This document shows, piece after piece, positions 60,900 through 64,000 of a stretch of DNA of 64,000 nt (positions within the stretch are counted from its first letter, which is position 1; every line of letters begins with the position of its first letter). The position numbers and the translations under genes are program-made. The notes under the pieces were generated by a model. The model did no database searches. It was given only the letters and a program-made list of their open reading frames with translations, and had not been told where the DNA came from. Source of the stretch: Cellulosimicrobium cellulans (GTDB taxonomy: Bacteria; Actinomycetota; Actinomycetes; Actinomycetales; Cellulomonadaceae); assembly GCF_016907755.1 (NCBI RefSeq), contig NZ_JAFBCN010000001.1, positions 4,030,001 to 4,094,000 on the forward strand, read 5' to 3'.

Positions 60900-60945
60900 T
60901 TCACCCCCACGGCCCGGCCGTCCGGCACGCCCGGCGGAGTAGCGT
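60900..60945 (+). promoter_or_regulatory. Promoter of ugd with TTCACCC element
   Basis: TTCACCC (60900-60906) starts exactly 40 nt before TAGCGT (60940-60945). The ATG follows 37 nt later with a good GGAGG, so this one is not leaderless. Confidence 0.6.
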
Positions 60946-60982
60946 GGGCCGACACCCAGACCGTCTCCTACGGAGGACCTCG

Positions 60983-62293
60983 ATGCGCATCTCGGTGGTC
61001 GGTTGCGGGTACCTCGGCGCCGTGCACGCGGCCAGCATGGCGTCCCTCGGGCACGACGTCGTGGGCGTGGACGTCGACGCCGACAAGGTCACGGCGCTCA
61101 CCGCGGGCCAGGCCCCGTTCTTCGAGCCCGGGCTGCCCCGCCTCCTCGAGCAGGAGGTCGGGGGCGGCCGGCTGTCCTTCACGACGGACGTGTCCCGGGC
61201 GGCCGGGGCGCGGGTCCACTTCGTCTGCGTCGGCACGCCGCAGCGACAGGGCGAGTACGCGGCGGACCTGCGCTACGTGGACGCCGCGGTCGAGTCCCTC
61301 CTGCCGCACCTGTCCCCCGGCGACGTCGTGGTCGGCAAGTCCACCGTGCCCGTGGGGACGGCCGCGCGCCTCGCCGCGCGCGTCCGCGAGGCCCAGCCCG
61401 CGGCGCGCCTCGTGTGGAACCCGGAGTTCCTCCGCGAGGGTCACGCCGTCCAGGACACGCTCCACCCGGACCGCCTCGTGTACGGCGTCGAGCCGGGCGA
61501 CGACGGCACCTCGGAGCGAGTCCTCGACGAGGTGTACGCGAGCGTGCTCGCGGACGGCACGCCGAAGGTCGTCACCGACTTCGCAACGGCCGAGCTCGTC
61601 AAGGTCGCGGCGAACTCGTTCCTCGCGACGAAGATCTCCTTCATCAACGCCATGGCCGAGCTGTGCGAGGCGACCGGGGGCGACGTCACGGTCCTCGCGG
61701 ACGCGATCGGGCACGACGCCCGCATCGGGCGCAGCTTCCTCAACGCCGGTCTCGGGTTCGGCGGCGGGTGCCTGCCCAAGGACATCCGCGCGTTCATGGC
61801 CCGGGCGGGCGAGCTGGGCGTCGACCAGGCGCTGTCGTTCCTGCGGGAGGTCGACTCCATCAACATGCGCCGACGCGTGCGCATGGTGGACCTCGCGCGC
61901 GAGGTGTGCGGGGGGTCGATCGTCGGTCGCAACGTCGCCGTCCTCGGCGCCGCGTTCAAGCCCGACAGCGACGACACGCGGGACTCCCCCGCGCTCAACG
62001 TCGCGATGCAGATGCACCTGCAGGGCGCGCACGTCGTCGTCACAGACCCCCGCGCGGTGGAGAACGCGCGGCGTACCGCGCCGGAGCTCAAGTTCGCGGC
62101 GACCGTCGAGGAGGCGGCGCAGGAGGCCGACGTCGTCGTCCTGCTCACGGAGTGGCGCGAGTACCGCGACCTCGACCCTCGCGCGCTGGGCGAGCACGTC
62201 GCGCACCGGCGCGTGCTGGACGGGCGCAACGCGCTCGACCCGTCGGTCTGGCGCGACGCGGGCTGGACGTACCGCGCGCTCGGCCGGCCCTGA
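60983..62293 (+). CDS. ugd: UDP-glucose 6-dehydrogenase
   Basis: 436 residues. Converts UDP-glucose to UDP-glucuronate with two NAD+. N-terminal Rossmann motif MRISVVGCGYLGAVHAASMASLGHDVVGVDVD; KSTVPVGTAARL; WNPEFLREGHAVQDTLHPDRLVYG; AELVKVAANSFLATKISFINAMAELCE; the catalytic Cys in GLGFGGGCLPKDIRAF; and GAAFKPDSDDTRDSPALNVA at the C-terminal domain. ATG 60983 follows GGAGG. It supplies an acidic sugar donor, as TuaD does for teichuronic acid, consistent with an acidic surface polymer. Converges with the GPP34 gene. Confidence 0.96.
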   Translation: MRISVVGCGYLGAVHAASMASLGHDVVGVDVDADKVTALTAGQAPFFEPGLPRLLEQEVGGGRLSFTTDVSRAAGARVHFVCVGTPQRQGEYAADLRYVDAAVESLLPHLSPGDVVVGKSTVPVGTAARLAARVREAQPAARLVWNPEFLREGHAVQDTLHPDRLVYGVEPGDDGTSERVLDEVYASVLADGTPKVVTDFATAELVKVAANSFLATKISFINAMAELCEATGGDVTVLADAIGHDARIGRSFLNAGLGFGGGCLPKDIRAFMARAGELGVDQALSFLREVDSINMRRRVRMVDLAREVCGGSIVGRNVAVLGAAFKPDSDDTRDSPALNVAMQMHLQGAHVVVTDPRAVENARRTAPELKFAATVEEAAQEADVVVLLTEWREYRDLDPRALGEHVAHRRVLDGRNALDPSVWRDAGWTYRALGRP

Positions 62294-62311
62294 CGCGGCG
62301 GGAGCCCCGGC

Positions 62312-62327
62312 GCGGTCGGCCGACCGC
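62312..62327. terminator. Short bidirectional hairpin between ugd and the GPP34 gene
   Basis: The 16-nt palindrome GCGGTCGGCCGACCGC lies in the 39-nt gap between convergent stops. Confidence 0.5.
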
Positions 62328-62332
62328 ACGCC

Positions 62333-63061
62333 TCAGCTCGTCGCCGCTGCCGTCGCCGCGACCGTGGCGCCGACGAGGATCGCCGCGGTGACCTCCTCGA
62401 CGTAGGCGCGCACCGCCTCGCTCGCCCAGCTCTGCCGCGCGATCTCCTTCGCGCGCGCGTCGACGTCCCGGCGGCGCGGTCCGGACAGGTCGGTCCCGCC
62501 GTCCACGACTGCCGGCGCGCCTCGACCACCACCCGCCGCGAGCACCCGGCCCGTCTGCCCGGTCGCGGCGAGGATCGCGACGAGGGCAGCCGTCCGCTGG
62601 TCCGGCGCGCCGCCGTCGACGAGGACGCGCCACAGGTCGGCGCGCACGCCGTCCTCGTGCCGGGTGTCGGCGGCCGGCCAGCGCGTGGTCGGGAAGATGC
62701 CGAGCACACGCCCGTCCTCGCGACGCAGGACCCCCCGCACGGCGAGCGACTCGATCGCGCGCGACGCGGGCCGGAGCTTCGCGAGGGGCGCGACGAGCGC
62801 CTTCGGCTTCGACCCCTCGCGCGACCGCACGACGGTCAGGGCCTCGTCGAGCAGCGCGTTGCCGGTCGGGGACGCGTCCCGCACGACGATGCGCCCGATC
62901 CTCCCGCCGTCGCCGTCGCCCGCGAGGTCCGCGCGCCCCAGGAGCGCGAGCTCGACCAGGAGCGCCCCGGCGGCGACCTGCTCTCGGTACGACGCGTCGA
63001 CGACGGCCTTCCCGGTCACGTCGTCGAGCGTGAGCAGCAGGTAGTCCTCGAGGATGAGCAT
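62333..63061 (-). CDS. GPP34/GOLPH3-family protein
   Basis: 242 residues. MLILEDYLLLTLDDVTGKAVVD...GALLVELALLGRADLAG is the conserved N-terminal segment of the GOLPH3/VPS74 (GPP34) fold, which in eukaryotes binds phosphatidylinositol-4-phosphate and Golgi glycosyltransferases. Actinobacteria have many such genes of unknown role. The C-terminus AILVGATVAATAAATS is weakly hydrophobic. Its place at the end of a glycosyltransferase locus could be chance. The gene converges on ugd. Confidence 0.85.
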   Translation of the reverse strand: MLILEDYLLLTLDDVTGKAVVDASYREQVAAGALLVELALLGRADLAGDGDGGRIGRIVVRDASPTGNALLDEALTVVRSREGSKPKALVAPLAKLRPASRAIESLAVRGVLRREDGRVLGIFPTTRWPAADTRHEDGVRADLWRVLVDGGAPDQRTAALVAILAATGQTGRVLAAGGGRGAPAVVDGGTDLSGPRRRDVDARAKEIARQSWASEAVRAYVEEVTAAILVGATVAATAAATS

Positions 63062-63135
63062 GTCCCCACGCTACGGCTGCCGCCGCAGAACGATCAGGTG
63101 CCGAATGTCATGTGCCGGCCGCGCGACCGGGCAAC

Positions 63136-64000
63136 CTACCGGTCGCGGAAGACGAGCACGGCGGACTCCTTCTCGAGATGAAGGATCGCGCGCTCACAAC
63201 CCTCCTCGGTGACCCGGACCACCCACGGTGGCGCCGCCGTGGTGGACACGAGCTCCCCTGAGACGACGCCGGGGCAGTCCTGGCCCAGGAGTGCTGTCGG
63301 GGCCGGGCTGACGGAGTCGAGGAACGTGAAGGTGACGGCGGCGCCCCGGTACTGCTGGGCCGTGACGTCCCGGACCGACGCCACGAGCCCGACGAGGCAG
63401 ACCGCCGCGACGAGCGCCGCGACGGCGCTCCACATCCGGAGGGTCGTGAACCGGCCCCAGGTCAGCGCGTAGAGGCCTGCGCTCTCCAGGCGGTAGGAGA
63501 CCCAGCCGAGGACCGTGAGGTCGCGTTCCACGGCTGCTCTCCGCGCGACGAACGCCTCCCGCTGGTCCGCGGGGACCGCAGGGTCCTTGAGCGTCTCCAT
63601 GACACGCCTCTGGTCGTCGAGGACCCGTTCCCGGCGCTCGAGCAGACCAGGGACGTCGGCCGCCCAGAGCCCGAGAAAGGTCGCCGGCTCCTTGGCGATC
63701 TCCGACCGCAGCTCCGCGAACCGCGCGTGGGTCGCGATCTCCCCCAGGCTGACGACCTGGGGCGCGAGCACCCGGCTCGCGAGCACGACCACCGCGCCGA
63801 GCGACACGAGGACTCCTGTCCCCCACACCAGCGCGACCGGTGTCAACGCCCCGGAGTCGGACACGACGCCCGCGACAGGGAAGGCGGCGGCCAGGAATGC
63901 GACCAGGGCCACCGTCGACGTCGCGAACCACTTCGCGACGTCCCGCAGACGTGCCGTGGAGGCGTCGAAGGAGGAGATGCGCGCGACGGTGAGCGCCGTC
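63136..64000 (-). CDS. Membrane protein of unknown function, N-terminus beyond the window
   Basis: At least 287 residues; the frame stays open to the right edge (ending ...ARISSFDASTARLRDVAKWFATSTV before VALVAFLAAAFP), so the start lies outside. Three hydrophobic segments are seen (VALVAFLAAAFPVAGVV, VALVWGTGVLVSLGAVVVLA, MWSAVAALVAAVCLVGLVAS) with a charged helical stretch between the second and third (LLERRERVLDDQRRVMETL...AFVARRAAVERDL). A soluble C-terminal part with two Cys (QDCPG, EEGCERA) follows. Not recognised. GTG 63912 would be a start only if the upstream frame is not translated. Confidence 0.6.
   Translation of the reverse strand, partial: TALTVARISSFDASTARLRDVAKWFATSTVALVAFLAAAFPVAGVVSDSGALTPVALVWGTGVLVSLGAVVVLASRVLAPQVVSLGEIATHARFAELRSEIAKEPATFLGLWAADVPGLLERRERVLDDQRRVMETLKDPAVPADQREAFVARRAAVERDLTVLGWVSYRLESAGLYALTWGRFTTLRMWSAVAALVAAVCLVGLVASVRDVTAQQYRGAAVTFTFLDSVSPAPTALLGQDCPGVVSGELVSTTAAPPWVVRVTEEGCERAILHLEKESAVLVFRDR

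Noticed and set aside
60848-60940. The element at 60848 as a second site for ugd
   Set aside because: It is 92 nt from the ugd -10, while it is at the expected 46 nt from a leftward -10 before the LamG gene.
63912-64000. GTG 63912 as the start of the last gene
   Set aside because: The frame stays open with coding-like residues to the window end, so the gene is treated as truncated.

Overview
The window is chromosomal DNA of a high-GC (roughly 73% by eye) Gram-positive actinobacterium. The order mfd, mazG, eno, ftsB/divIC-like, DUF501, ppx/gppA is the usual actinobacterial arrangement. The secreted multi-modular xylanase and amylase suggest the Cellulomonas / Cellulosimicrobium / Isoptericola group (inference; no 16S gene is present). 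Coding is dense, GTG starts are common, and 4-nt stop/start overlaps (GTGA or ATGA) link most operon genes.

Layout. 1-1.5 kb: two VOC-fold proteins around a small alpha/beta hydrolase. 1.5 kb: a tRNA with anticodon UAA but a short variable arm. 1.7-3.2 kb: type II NADH dehydrogenase. 3.4-5.1 kb: PadR regulator and a membrane partner. 5.3-10.3 kb: housekeeping block ppx, DUF501, ftsB-like, eno, mazG, read leftwards. 10.4-16.9 kb: two secreted polysaccharide-degrading enzymes, a CBM22-CE4-CBM22-GH10-CBM9-like xylanase and a GH13 amylase with CBM25- and CBM20-type modules, each with operator-like repeats near its promoter. 17.3-21.3 kb: a small membrane protein and mfd.

21.6-62.3 kb is mostly one large surface/exopolysaccharide locus, interrupted only by pth and rplY (54.7-56.1 kb). 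It contains a PAP2 phosphatase, about 14 glycosyltransferases, an ABC exporter (Wzt with a C-terminal carbohydrate-binding-type domain, plus Wzm), a FemAB/CelD-like acyltransferase, a polysaccharide deacetylase, two methyltransferase-kinase-like fusion proteins, an O-antigen ligase/polymerase-like membrane protein, a Wzz/BY-kinase-like protein with a ruined P-loop, a membrane-anchored glycoside-hydrolase-like protein, a 1433-residue LamG adhesin-like protein, and UDP-glucose 6-dehydrogenase. No initiating phosphoglycosyltransferase or Wzx flippase is seen. 62.3-64 kb: a GPP34/GOLPH3-family protein and a truncated membrane protein.

Two observations stand out. (1) A perfect 383-bp inverted repeat (34565-34947 and 36188-36570) forms the 5' part of two convergent glycosyltransferase genes. 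Inversion between the copies would exchange their C-terminal halves in frame, which would be a recombinational switch of sugar specificity. (2) A TTCACCC/GGGTGAA element recurs upstream of nearly every operon head in the polysaccharide locus at a nearly fixed distance from a TANNNT -10 box: exactly 40 nt in one orientation and 44 or 46 nt in the other. This suggests a common activator, with a PhoP-like PHO box as one candidate. A WbdD-like capping system, inferred from the methyltransferase-kinase fusions next to Wzm/Wzt, is a third point of interest.
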